Assembly: GCA_947627495.1 (NCBI GenBank)
Contig: CANQWH010000004.1
Span: 1 to 44,869, forward strand
DNA: 44,869 bases
Source of the DNA: an uncultured Clostridia bacterium
GTDB lineage: Bacteria; Bacillota; Clostridia; TANB77; CAG-508
Reading direction: 5' to 3'
Below the pieces are notes generated by a model, which did no database searches, was not told where the DNA came from, and worked only from the letters and a program-made list of their open reading frames with translations. The translations under genes and the position numbers were made by a program. Shown piece by piece: positions 1 to 7,486 of this stretch; position 1 is the first letter of the stretch; the number at the start of each line of letters is the position of its first letter.

Positions 1-69
1 GCTAATATTTTGAGCTTTTCTATATATTATTCTCATATTTTGGATAGAATAATTATTGGTGATTATACT

Positions 70-391
70 ATGAAAGCTATTAATGAAATTATTCGTGATT
101 TTAGAGAAGATCACGATTTATCCCAATTACAGGTTTCGCAATTTTTAAATATCCCGCGTTCTACTTATGGTCGTTATGAATCGCGGAAACAGCAAACTCC
201 CCATTGATATTATTTTGCAATTGTGCAAATTTTATAAAATAACTCCAAATGATATTTTAGGATTTTCTAGTGATTTGCCAGCCACCGAACTTTCTAAAAT
301 TTATAAGTTATATAATTATATCAATAAGGAAAATATTAATGTAGATGAACTTATTAAATTTATTTCTTCATCTAAAAAAATATTTAATTAA
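70..391 (+). pseudogene. XRE-family helix-turn-helix regulator, frameshifted
   Basis: A small Cro/CI-type DNA-binding protein split over two frames. The first part, from ATG at 70, reads a helix-turn-helix (SQLQVSQFLNIPRSTYGRYES) and then runs into a stop at 205-207. The second frame continues with PIDIILQLCKFYKITPNDIL, the usual continuation of such regulators, to a stop at 391. Removing one base from the TCGCGGA at 181-187 (the C at 184 is the likely extra base) joins the two into one protein of about 107 residues with the motif YESGNSKLPID. I see no strong ribosome binding site before 70. It is either a recent pseudogene or a sequencing/assembly error. The target is unknown. Confidence 0.7.
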
Positions 392-488
392 CTGTTTCCT
401 ACACATTAGACAGTATTTTTTTAGATTTGGTTCACATAAATTGTAAAAAATGTATTTTTTATTATTTATTAAATAGTAGTCATTTTGA

Positions 489-517
489 TTGACATATAAC
501 AAAATATGTGTTATTAT
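489..517 (+). promoter_or_regulatory. Sigma-A promoter for the candidate antisense RNA
   Basis: Consensus -35 TTGACA at 489-494, a 17-base spacer, and -10 TATTAT at 512-517. The expected start is near 524, giving a short RNA that ends at the terminator at 558-601. No gene with a ribosome binding site follows on this strand before the terminator. Confidence 0.75.
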
Positions 518-523
518 ATTTTT

Positions 524-602
524 AGCTAGCAAGCAAATCTAGTAATAGATATGAGCAAAAAAAGACTAGGAAGTCCGTAAAAACTTTTCCTAGTCTTTTT
601 TA
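524..602 (+). ncRNA. Candidate type I antitoxin (antisense) RNA
   Basis: About 79 nt between a consensus promoter (489-517) and a strong terminator (558-601). The 5' part carries TTTAGC (521-526) and AGCAAATC (532-539), followed by an ATAGATATGA element. The same blocks occur in the same order on this strand at 648-653 and 660-667, followed by ATAGAATATGA, which lie inside and just before the start of the minus-strand peptide gene. The RNA is therefore predicted to base-pair with the start-codon region and first codons of the toxin mRNA, as well as through the shared terminator. This matches the logic of RNAII of the Fst/par system. No RBS-backed reading frame lies in it. Confidence 0.6.
558..601. 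terminator. Bidirectional terminator shared by convergent small RNAs
   Basis: A 15-bp stem (558-572 with 587-601) contains AGACTAGGAA / TTCCTAGTCT flanked by A5 and T5, so that a U-run follows the stem on both strands. The loop at 573-586 contains TCCGTAA. It ends the plus-strand antisense RNA and the minus-strand toxin mRNA. Confidence 0.85.
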
Positions 603-604
603 TG

Positions 605-673
605 CTATTCACTTAGTATTTTTATTATGTAGTAAATAAGTATAAGCTTTAGCACGTCTAGCAAATCGTTCAT
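605..673 (-). CDS. Candidate type I toxin: 22-residue hydrophobic peptide
   Basis: The reading frame starts at ATG 673-671 and ends with TAG at 607-605. It encodes 22 residues beginning MNDLLDVLKL, with an uninterrupted hydrophobic run of Leu, Ile and Tyr, and ending IIKILSE, long enough for one short membrane helix. Upstream on the minus strand is a very strong ribosome binding site (GGGAGGAGGTG, within 683-693), about 10-12 bases before the ATG, and a consensus promoter (721-749). The transcript would start with a small hairpin at 714-696, as in Fst mRNA where a 5' helix stabilises the message. It converges on the antisense RNA gene. An overlapping GTG start inside the ribosome binding site would give a basic 25-residue peptide and is less likely. 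Fst-family membership is inferred from layout, not from residue identity. Confidence 0.6.
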   Translation of the reverse strand: MNDLLDVLKLILIYYIIKILSE

Positions 674-720
674 AGAATATGAACACCTCCTCCCTGCCAC
701 TTTGACAAGTAGGCTTTTTC

Positions 721-749
721 AATATACTATAATATTAAATATTTGTCAA
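721..749 (-). promoter_or_regulatory. Sigma-A promoter for the candidate toxin mRNA
   Basis: On the minus strand, -35 TTGACA (749-744), a 17-base spacer, and -10 TATATT (726-721). The predicted start near 714 coincides with the first base of a hairpin (GCC-T-ACTT / AAGT-GGC, 714-696) that precedes the ribosome binding site. Confidence 0.75.
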
Positions 750-778
750 TAAGGTTTATATTTTTTAGCATTAATCTT

Positions 779-806
779 TTACAAAATTATAAAGATAATT
801 TTGTAA
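779..806. repeat. 11-bp inverted repeat upstream of the dnaD-like gene
   Basis: TTACAAAATTA (779-789), a 6-base gap, and TAATTTTGTAA (796-806) form a perfect 11-bp inverted repeat ending 7 bases before the -35 of the following gene. Position and symmetry suggest an operator; a hairpin role is also possible. Confidence 0.5.
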
Positions 807-812
807 ATTTTA

Positions 813-841
813 TTGTTTTATTTCTCTTTAAATGTTATAAT
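813..841 (+). promoter_or_regulatory. Extended -10 promoter for the dnaD-like/dnaC-like operon
   Basis: TTGTTT (813-818), a 17-base spacer ending in the extended -10 TG at 833-834, then TATAAT (836-841). It lies 27 bases before the ATG at 869, which has a good ribosome binding site (AAGGGGAG). Confidence 0.6.
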
Positions 842-868
842 TAATATCCTAATAAGGGGAGAATTATT

Positions 869-1834
869 ATGAAGTTAGAATATAAGGATAAGTCTATTTT
901 ATTTTCACATACTGAAATACCAGATATATTTTTTACAGAGTATTTGTCTTGTGCAAATGGAGATTATGTAAAGATATATCTTTGTTTACTATTTTTATCT
1001 AAGTATGATAAGGATATAAAGATTAATGATTTATCTAAAAGGCTTAATATTCCTTTTAATGTTATTCAGGCTGGTCTTACTTTTTGGGAAGAAAATGGTG
1101 TGATTACTAAAAAACCTAATGGATACATTTTAAATAATCTTCAAGAAATTGAACTTCATAAATCTTACACTCCAAACTTAACTTTAACGCCAGAAGCCAT
1201 TCAAACTAATGCTAAGAATCAATATAGAGCTAAGGCTATTGAAAGCATTAATAACCTTTATTTTCAAGGTATTATGTCCCCTTCTTGGTATAGTGATATT
1301 GATTTATGGTTTAAGAAATATGAATTTGACGAGCAAGTTATGGTTGCTTTGTTTGATTATTGCTTTGGAAAATCTGCTTTGCATAAAAATTATGTTCAAA
1401 CTGTTGCTGATGCTTGGTCTAAAAATAATATAAAAACTTATAACGATTTAGAAAATTATTATCAAAAATATGATAATATGAATAAGATTAAAAAGTCCAT
1501 TGCAAAAAAACTTGGCAGATATACTGCTTTTACCGAATTTGAAGATAATTATATTGAAAAATGGATTTTAGATTATAATTATAATTTGGATATTATAAAT
1601 ATTGCTTTAAAGAAAACTACTTCTAAAGCTAACCCTAATTTTGATTATTTAGATAAACTTCTTACTGATTGGCATGATAGGAATTTAAAAACAGCTACTC
1701 AAGTTGAAGGTTTTTTGGCTGATTTTAAAAATCAAAATAAAAATATTAAAGATCTACAAAAGAAAACTAATTATAATAATTATACTCAAAGAACTTATGA
1801 TGATTTGAATAATTTATATGCAAACAAAACATAA
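869..1834 (+). CDS. DnaD/DnaB-like replication initiation protein
   Basis: A 321-residue protein of the Firmicutes DnaD/DnaB type, which helps remodel the origin and recruit the helicase loader during initiation. The N-terminal 100 residues look like a winged helix (ISDLSKRLNIP-like helix, then FWEENGVITKK), followed by helical repeats around 120-300 with the late aromatic/basic segment typical of DnaD-like domains. It is followed by a DnaC/DnaI-like loader 80 bases downstream, the usual pairing, and both read from the promoter at 813-841. Strong RBS (AAGGGGAG) before ATG 869. The family call rests on architecture and neighbour more than on diagnostic residues. Confidence 0.75.
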   Translation: MKLEYKDKSILFSHTEIPDIFFTEYLSCANGDYVKIYLCLLFLSKYDKDIKINDLSKRLNIPFNVIQAGLTFWEENGVITKKPNGYILNNLQEIELHKSYTPNLTLTPEAIQTNAKNQYRAKAIESINNLYFQGIMSPSWYSDIDLWFKKYEFDEQVMVALFDYCFGKSALHKNYVQTVADAWSKNNIKTYNDLENYYQKYDNMNKIKKSIAKKLGRYTAFTEFEDNYIEKWILDYNYNLDIINIALKKTTSKANPNFDYLDKLLTDWHDRNLKTATQVEGFLADFKNQNKNIKDLQKKTNYNNYTQRTYDDLNNLYANKT

Positions 1835-1914
1835 ATCATATTTTTATAATGCAACTAAAATTACCCCTGTGTTATATATTTGTAAATGTATTGTTTTGTG
1901 GTACGGAGGTTTCT

Positions 1915-2910
1915 ATGAGTAATACTGTTTTAAATGAACTATTAAAGGATTATGATAAGAAGCAATTACAAGCTATTCGTGATTTAGATGAACGTAAAAA
2001 GGAATTATATATTAAGTTTCCACGTTTACAGGAAATTGAAGATGAACTTAATTCTTATGCTATTCAAAGTGCTAAGTCTATCTTATCTTCTAATTCTTCT
2101 GATGTTTTAAATGATTTACAAGATAAAATAAATACGCTGAAAAAAGAACGTTCTGATATTTTAAAAAAGGACAAGAAAAATTCTGATTATTTAACTCCTC
2201 ATTATGAATGCTCTAAGTGTAATGATACTGGCTATGTTAAGTCTAATAACCAGACTATTATGTGTAGTTGCTTAAAGCAAAAATTATTTAATATACAATA
2301 TAATAAATGTAATCTTGGAAATTTAGAAAAAGAGAATTTTAAAAAGTTTAATATTAATTTATATTCTGATGAAGTAAATGAGCAAAAATATAATGCTGAT
2401 ATTTCTCCTAGAGAAAATATTAAGAATATTGGTAAAGAGGTTAAAAAGTTTATTAGAAATTTTGATGATCCTGATGAAAAGAATTTGCTCTTTTCTGGTG
2501 GTACTGGACTTGGAAAAACTTTTTTATCTAATTGTATTGTAGCTGAACTTTTGGCACAAGGAAAAACTGTTTTATATCAAACAGCGCCTGTTATGCTTGA
2601 TACTTTAATTAGTGAGTTGTTTAATAATGCAGGCGATAATTCTTTTTCTCAAAATTTATTAACTGTTGATTTGTTAGTTATTGATGACTTGGGGACTGAA
2701 ACCATGAATAGTATGAAGTTTACTGAACTTTATGAGGTTATTAATACTAGACTTTTGAATCAAAATGGTAAGATTACTAAAACTATTATTTCAACTAATT
2801 TGGATTTACAAGGTTTATTTAATACTTATGATGAAAGAATTGTTTCACGTTTTGTAGGTCATTATAATATTTATAGATTTTTTGGAGATGATATAAGGTT
2901 TAAAAAGTAA
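1915..2910 (+). CDS. DnaC/DnaI-like ATP-dependent helicase loader
   Basis: AAA+ ATPase of 331 residues that would load the replicative helicase at the origin. The N-terminal region is helical (1-90); a four-cysteine zinc-binding motif follows at C99, C102, C117 and C119; the ATPase has Walker A GGTGLGKT (195-202) and Walker B LLVIDD (253-258), with a sensor-like ISTN motif after it. This order matches DnaI of Bacillus. The frame stays open upstream to 1849, but ATG 1915 is preceded by an ACGGAGG ribosome binding site and is the better start. It forms an operon with the DnaD-like gene and is closed by the terminator at 2916-2955. Confidence 0.88.
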   Translation: MSNTVLNELLKDYDKKQLQAIRDLDERKKELYIKFPRLQEIEDELNSYAIQSAKSILSSNSSDVLNDLQDKINTLKKERSDILKKDKKNSDYLTPHYECSKCNDTGYVKSNNQTIMCSCLKQKLFNIQYNKCNLGNLEKENFKKFNINLYSDEVNEQKYNADISPRENIKNIGKEVKKFIRNFDDPDEKNLLFSGGTGLGKTFLSNCIVAELLAQGKTVLYQTAPVMLDTLISELFNNAGDNSFSQNLLTVDLLVIDDLGTETMNSMKFTELYEVINTRLLNQNGKITKTIISTNLDLQGLFNTYDERIVSRFVGHYNIYRFFGDDIRFKK

Positions 2911-2915
2911 TTTAT

Positions 2916-2955
2916 AAACAAAAATTCCAGTGACGTCTCACTGGAACTTTTGTTT
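2916..2955 (+). terminator. Rho-independent terminator after the helicase loader gene
   Basis: Long stem with TTCCAGTGA / TCACTGGAA at its core around a CGTC loop, extended by AAACAAAA / TTTTGTTT. It starts 6 bases after the stop codon of the preceding gene. Confidence 0.85.
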
Positions 2956-3038
2956 AAATAACAGGATTTTCATAAATTACAAACCTACAATCTATAATTT
3001 AATCTGCTTGATATGACTTTTATTGTAAATTCATTATA

Positions 3039-3578
3039 TTAATAATTTTCTGCTTTTATTTCAAAATAAGCTTTTGGATGGCTACATACTGGGCAAACTT
3101 CTGGTGCTGATTTTCCTATTACAATATGTCCACAGTTTCTGCATTTCCAAATTCTATCTCCATCTTTTGAAAATACTAAACCATTTTCTACATTTTCTAA
3201 TAATTTCTTGTATCTTTCTTCATGTTCTTTTTCTATTTTAGCAACTGCATCAAATAAGAAAGCTATTCTATCAAATCCTTCTTCTTTTGCTTCTTTTGCC
3301 ATTCTTTCATACATATCTGTCCATTCAAAGTTTTCTCCTTCTGCTGCTGCTTTTAAGTTTTCTTCTGTTGATGGTACTTCTCCACCATGTAATAATTTGA
3401 ACCATAATTTTGCATGTTCTTTTTCATTATCAGCTGTTTCTTGGAATATTGCAGCTATTTGCTCATATCCTTCTTTTTTAGCTTTTGATGCAAAGTATGT
3501 GTATTTGTTTCTTGCTTGTGATTCTCCTGCAAAAGCTTCCATTAAGTTTTTTTCTGTTTTTGAACCTTTAAGTTCCAT
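3039..3578 (-). CDS. rbr: Rubrerythrin
   Basis: Cytoplasmic non-haem iron peroxidase that reduces hydrogen peroxide in anaerobes. The 179-residue protein has an N-terminal ferritin-like four-helix diiron domain (about 1-130) with the two ExxH-type motifs (E52..H55 and E116..H119) and a C-terminal rubredoxin domain with C146-x2-C149 and C162-x2-C165, the full classical rubrerythrin layout and length. The start ATG has a strong GAGGAGG ribosome binding site. It lies 21 bases downstream of a PerR-like repressor gene and is probably co-transcribed with it, so peroxide would induce both. Confidence 0.96.
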   Translation of the reverse strand: MELKGSKTEKNLMEAFAGESQARNKYTYFASKAKKEGYEQIAAIFQETADNEKEHAKLWFKLLHGGEVPSTEENLKAAAEGENFEWTDMYERMAKEAKEEGFDRIAFLFDAVAKIEKEHEERYKKLLENVENGLVFSKDGDRIWKCRNCGHIVIGKSAPEVCPVCSHPKAYFEIKAENY

Positions 3579-3599
3579 AAGATTACCTCCTCAAAAAAT

Positions 3600-3983
3600 T
3601 TACTTTTCTAAACATTTTTTACATATTCCCTGGACTATTATATAATTGGAAAATTCTTCTATGTCTGTTTTTTCTGTTATGGCTTTTTTTAGTTTTTTTG
3701 GACTAAAATCATATTCAAAGTCATATACAGTATTACATTTTACACATATGGCATGATTGTGTGGCGTTTTTAAATAATCATACCTATCTGGTCCATTTTG
3801 CATAGAAATTTTTTCAATTATACCTTTTTCACTCAAAAAATTTAGATTTCTATATACTGTTCCCTTACTTGCAGTTGAGCCTCTCTTTTTTATTTCATTA
3901 TATACTTCCTCTGCTGTTGGATGAGAGTAAGACTCTATTAGAAAATCTAGAATTTCTTGCCTTTGCTTAGAATTTTTTTCCAT
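3600..3983 (-). CDS. perR: Fur-family peroxide regulator (PerR-like)
   Basis: A 127-residue Fur-superfamily repressor. The N-terminal winged helix contains the family signature TVYRNLNFL (42-50). Zinc-site cysteines C80/C83 and C121/C124 are present, and H21, D69, H75 and H77 sit where PerR has its regulatory metal ligands. With rubrerythrin directly downstream, a peroxide-sensing role is more likely than iron uptake control; the distinction from Fur or Zur is by context. A perfect 10-1-10 palindrome lies between its promoter and start codon, suggesting autoregulation. Confidence 0.88.
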   Translation of the reverse strand: MEKNSKQRQEILDFLIESYSHPTAEEVYNEIKKRGSTASKGTVYRNLNFLSEKGIIEKISMQNGPDRYDYLKTPHNHAICVKCNTVYDFEYDFSPKKLKKAITEKTDIEEFSNYIIVQGICKKCLEK

Positions 3984-3998
3984 GAATATTACCTTTCT

Positions 3999-4019
3999 AA
4001 ATAGGAATTATTCCTATTT
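3999..4019. promoter_or_regulatory. Palindromic operator of the perR-rbr operon
   Basis: A perfect inverted repeat with core AATAGGAAT-T-ATTCCTATT. It sits downstream of the -10 element and about 16 bases before the perR start. The 9/10-1-9/10 shape is that of Fur-family boxes, though the sequence differs from the Bacillus Per box. Confidence 0.7.
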
Positions 4020-4030
4020 TTATTGTCCAT

Positions 4031-4059
4031 AATATATCACATATAATTTTTAGTGTCAA
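4031..4059 (-). promoter_or_regulatory. Sigma-A promoter of perR-rbr
   Basis: On the minus strand, -35 TTGACA (4059-4054), a 17-base spacer, and -10 TATATT (4036-4031). Transcription would begin near 4024, just upstream of the palindrome at 3999-4019. Confidence 0.75.
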
Positions 4060-4081
4060 TAGTTTTTTAAATAAAAATAAT

Positions 4082-4114
4082 AAAAATTCTTTAGAATTTT
4101 TCTAAAGAATTTTT
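4082..4114 (-). terminator. Terminator after ileS
   Basis: AAAAATTCTTTAGAA (4082-4096) pairs with its complement at 4100-4114 around a 3-base loop, followed on the minus strand by a T-rich stretch. It starts 13 bases after the ileS stop codon. Confidence 0.8.
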
Positions 4115-4126
4115 ATTTATTTTTAC

Positions 4127-7100
4127 TTATATTCCTTTTATTTGAACTTTTACTTTTTCATCATTTATATCTAATTCTTTCTCTATATCTGGATTTGATA
4201 TTGCTGATTTTTCAAAGGTTTCTGTTAATGTATCTGCAGTTATTTTATCTATGTATTTTTCTAATACTTTTTGCATTAATTTTCCTTCTGTTTGTAGGCT
4301 TAGAGTTATTCTTTGTTCTACTTTTAAGCCTGCATCTTTTCTTAATACTTGTAATGTTCTTACTAAGTCTCTATACATTCCTTCTACTATTAAGTCTTCT
4401 GTTAATATTGTGTCTAGAGCTATTGTATATCCACTATCTTTTATTACAACTATGTGTGCTTTTGGTCTCATATTCTTTAAGAATACTTCTTTTTCAAATG
4501 TTCCAAAGCCCTCAACTTCTATTTCCGTAACTTTTTCGTCATTATATTTTTCTACTAATTTTTGCATTTCTTCACTACTTAAGTTTTCTATTTTTTCTTT
4601 GAAGCTTTGAATTTTTTCTTTTAATAATCTTCCTGCTACTTTGAAGTTTACCATTATATATTCATCATTTAGTATTGTTTCATCTTTTATTAGTTCTATT
4701 TGCTTAATGTTTAATTCTTCTTTTATAACATTTTCAAAGTCTTTTAATGATTTTTCTACATCTTTTTCTGTTGATACATACATTGTGTTTAATGGCTGTC
4801 TTACTTTTAATTGCTTTTCATTTCTAAGCATTAATCCTAATGCTATTACTTTTCTTATTTCTTCTACTTCGTTTAATATCTTTTCGTCTTCATATTCTGC
4901 TACTGGTGATGGATATTCACTTAGGTGTACTGATTTTACTTCATCTGGTTCGAAACTTCTTACCATATTTTGCCATATTTCTTCTGTCATAAATGGTATT
5001 ACTGGTGCTATACATTGTGTCATTTTCTTTATTGCTGTGTATAACAAGTAATATACTTGTAATTTATCGCTATCTTCTCCAATTTTCCAGAATCTTTTTC
5101 TGTTTACTCTTACATAGAAGTTTGATATATCATCTACTAATATTTCAAATTCTTTTACTAGATTTTGAACTTGATAATTGTCCATTTCGTTTCTTGCTAC
5201 TTTTAAGAATTTATTTAGTCTTGCTAGTAACCATTTATCTGATTTTTCTAGTTTGCTCATATCTAGTTTGTAGTCTTTTAAATTTGGCATATCTAATATT
5301 GCATAGGTATTAAAGAATACATAGATGTTCCAGAAGTTTAATAATTTTCTTCTTGATTCGTCTCCTAAGTTGAAGCCAAATCTTACATCATTATTTACTT
5401 GTGCACCTGCATATAGATATCTTATTGGGTCTGCTCCTATTTCTTCTGCTGCTTCATCAAATTTAATCATGTATCCTGATTTAGAGAATTTTCCACCATC
5501 TTCTTTTATAACTGCACTATATGTTAATACTGATTCATAAGGAGCTTTTTCTTCTAATACTACAGACATGAATAGTAATGAATAGAACCATAGTCTGATT
5601 TGTTCTTTCATTTCTGTTACCCATTCTGCTGGGAAATATTGTTTCCAATATTCTTTGTCTGTAAAGTATTTTAATGTTGAGAATGGTACTATACCTGCAT
5701 CTAACCAACAGTCTCCAACTTCTTTTATTCTTTTTACGTGTTTTCCGCAGTGTGGACATACTATTTCTATTTCGTCTATCCAAGGTCTATGTAGGTCTGG
5801 TAATTCATCAACTTTTTTAGGATCTACTGCCATCTTTTTAAGTTCTTCTCTTGAACCTACTACTGTAATTTCTCCACATTCTTCACATGGATATATTGGA
5901 AGTGGTAAACCATAAAATCTTTTTCTTGAAATTGCCCAGTTTCCCATATTTCTTAACCAGTCTTCCATTCTCTTTCCTGCAAAGTCTGGTGTCCATTTTA
6001 CTGTTCTTGCTGCTTCGATTAATTTATCTCTTATTTTATCGCTGTTTATATGCCATTCACGAACTGCCTTAAATACAACTTCGCTCTTACATCTCCAGCA
6101 TACTGGATAGCTATGTTCATGTTCTTCTACTTTATATAATTTATTTCTTTTCTCTAGTTCTTTGAATACTAATTCTGCTACTTCTTTTGTGTTATGACCT
6201 GTCATAAATCCAAATCCTTCTGTTATAACACCTTCATCATCAATTGGAATTACAACTTCTAATCCTTCTCTTTTTCCTAATTCATAGTCTTCTGCACCAC
6301 AACCTGGAGCTATGTGTACAACTCCTGTACCATCTTCTGCTGATACGTCTTCCCATGCGACTACTCTATGGTCTATATTTTTTTGATTTTCAAATTCTGG
6401 GAAACATGTTTCATATTTTAGTCCTACTAGTTTTTCACCTTTGAAGCTATCTACTACTTCTATTTTGTCGTCTCCTATCATGCTTAATGCATTTCTTCCC
6501 ATAATTAGATATTTATCATCTGATTTTACTTTAACTTTTACATAATCTATTTCTGGGTTTACTGCTAATGCAACGTTTGATGATAGTGTCCATGGAGTTG
6601 TTGTCCATACTACTATTTTGCTATCTGTTCCTACTAATGGTAGTTTGAAGTATACTGCTTTATGTACCATTTGTTTATATGAACCTGCCATTTCATGTTC
6701 TGATAATGATGTTCCACATCTTGGGCACCATGGCATTGGTCTAAATGATTGTTCTATCATTCCTTTTTCATGGCATTTTTTTAAGAAGTGCCAAATTGAT
6801 GTTATGTTTTCTTCTGTATTTGTATAGTATGAATTGTCCCAGTCCATCCATTGTCCTAATCTTTTTGATTGTTCTGTAATTGTTTTTGAGAAATGGTCAA
6901 CTCTATCTAGACATTTTTTTGTAAATTTGTCTAGTCCATATTTTTCTATGTCTTTTTTATCTTTGAAGCCTAATTCTTTTTCAACTTCAACTTCTATCCA
7001 AAGGCCTTGACCATCAAATCCGTTTCTATAATGTGATGTATATCCATTCATTCCTTTATAACGTATGTATATATCTTTTAATGTTCTTCCCCAAGCATGG

Positions 7101-7267
7101 TGGATTCCCATTGGATTGTTTGCTGTTATTGGTCCATCTAAAAATCTAAATTTTTTTCCATTCTTGTTTTTTTCTAATAATTCTTGGAAGCATTTTTCGT
7201 CTTCCCAAAATTTCATTACGTTGTGTTCCATGTTGATAAAATTAAAATTTGGTTCTACTTTTTTCAT
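4127..7267 (-). CDS. ileS: Isoleucyl-tRNA synthetase, unusual subtype
   Basis: Class I aminoacyl-tRNA synthetase that charges tRNA-Ile, about 1046 residues from the ATG at 7267. The Rossmann core opens with GPITANNPMGIHHAWGRTLK in place of the usual PxxHxGH signature, and the second motif is GGKFSKS. The editing domain has WTTTPWTL. Paired cysteines (CPRC, CWRC, then CEEC and CPHC) suggest zinc ribbons in the insert region. This subtype, with the HHAWG signature, resembles enzymes I associate with Actinobacteria and Chloroflexi rather than ordinary Clostridium IleS. The open frame reaches a TTG at 7324, but ATG 7267 is better placed. No T-box leader is visible upstream. Confidence 0.95.
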   Translation of the reverse strand: MKKVEPNFNFINMEHNVMKFWEDEKCFQELLEKNKNGKKFRFLDGPITANNPMGIHHAWGRTLKDIYIRYKGMNGYTSHYRNGFDGQGLWIEVEVEKELGFKDKKDIEKYGLDKFTKKCLDRVDHFSKTITEQSKRLGQWMDWDNSYYTNTEENITSIWHFLKKCHEKGMIEQSFRPMPWCPRCGTSLSEHEMAGSYKQMVHKAVYFKLPLVGTDSKIVVWTTTPWTLSSNVALAVNPEIDYVKVKVKSDDKYLIMGRNALSMIGDDKIEVVDSFKGEKLVGLKYETCFPEFENQKNIDHRVVAWEDVSAEDGTGVVHIAPGCGAEDYELGKREGLEVVIPIDDEGVITEGFGFMTGHNTKEVAELVFKELEKRNKLYKVEEHEHSYPVCWRCKSEVVFKAVREWHINSDKIRDKLIEAARTVKWTPDFAGKRMEDWLRNMGNWAISRKRFYGLPLPIYPCEECGEITVVGSREELKKMAVDPKKVDELPDLHRPWIDEIEIVCPHCGKHVKRIKEVGDCWLDAGIVPFSTLKYFTDKEYWKQYFPAEWVTEMKEQIRLWFYSLLFMSVVLEEKAPYESVLTYSAVIKEDGGKFSKSGYMIKFDEAAEEIGADPIRYLYAGAQVNNDVRFGFNLGDESRRKLLNFWNIYVFFNTYAILDMPNLKDYKLDMSKLEKSDKWLLARLNKFLKVARNEMDNYQVQNLVKEFEILVDDISNFYVRVNRKRFWKIGEDSDKLQVYYLLYTAIKKMTQCIAPVIPFMTEEIWQNMVRSFEPDEVKSVHLSEYPSPVAEYEDEKILNEVEEIRKVIALGLMLRNEKQLKVRQPLNTMYVSTEKDVEKSLKDFENVIKEELNIKQIELIKDETILNDEYIMVNFKVAGRLLKEKIQSFKEKIENLSSEEMQKLVEKYNDEKVTEIEVEGFGTFEKEVFLKNMRPKAHIVVIKDSGYTIALDTILTEDLIVEGMYRDLVRTLQVLRKDAGLKVEQRITLSLQTEGKLMQKVLEKYIDKITADTLTETFEKSAISNPDIEKELDINDEKVKVQIKGI

Positions 7268-7457
7268 GTGCTTACCCATCCCTTTCTTATTTTCCGTAAT
7301 ACTTTCTTTATTTTTTCTTTTCAATAATACTAATTATCTTATCATATTCTTTACATAATAGCAATATTTTTAGAGGAAAATTTTTAAGATTTTTTACGGT
7401 TAAAGGTTGGATAAAGCTATATAAATTTGTACTTTGTTATATTTTTGATGAAAAAAA

Positions 7458-7481
7458 ATACCTTCATTTTTATGAAGGTAT
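7458..7481 (-). terminator. Terminator after the M23 peptidase gene
   Basis: ATACCTTCAT / ATGAAGGTAT, a 10-bp stem with a 4-base loop, followed on the minus strand by at least seven Ts (7457-7451). It begins 6 bases after the stop codon at 7487. Confidence 0.88.
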
Positions 7482-7486
7482 AATTT

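Noticed and set aside
683..685. GTG start giving a 25-residue basic peptide in the toxin mRNA
   Set aside because: The GTG is part of the ribosome binding sequence itself, so spacing is impossible; the ATG at 673 is well placed and gives a hydrophobic peptide.
7268..7486. T-box leader upstream of ileS
   Set aside because: No T-box sequence (TGGNACCGCG-type) or antiterminator hairpin was found; only the preceding gene's terminator is present.
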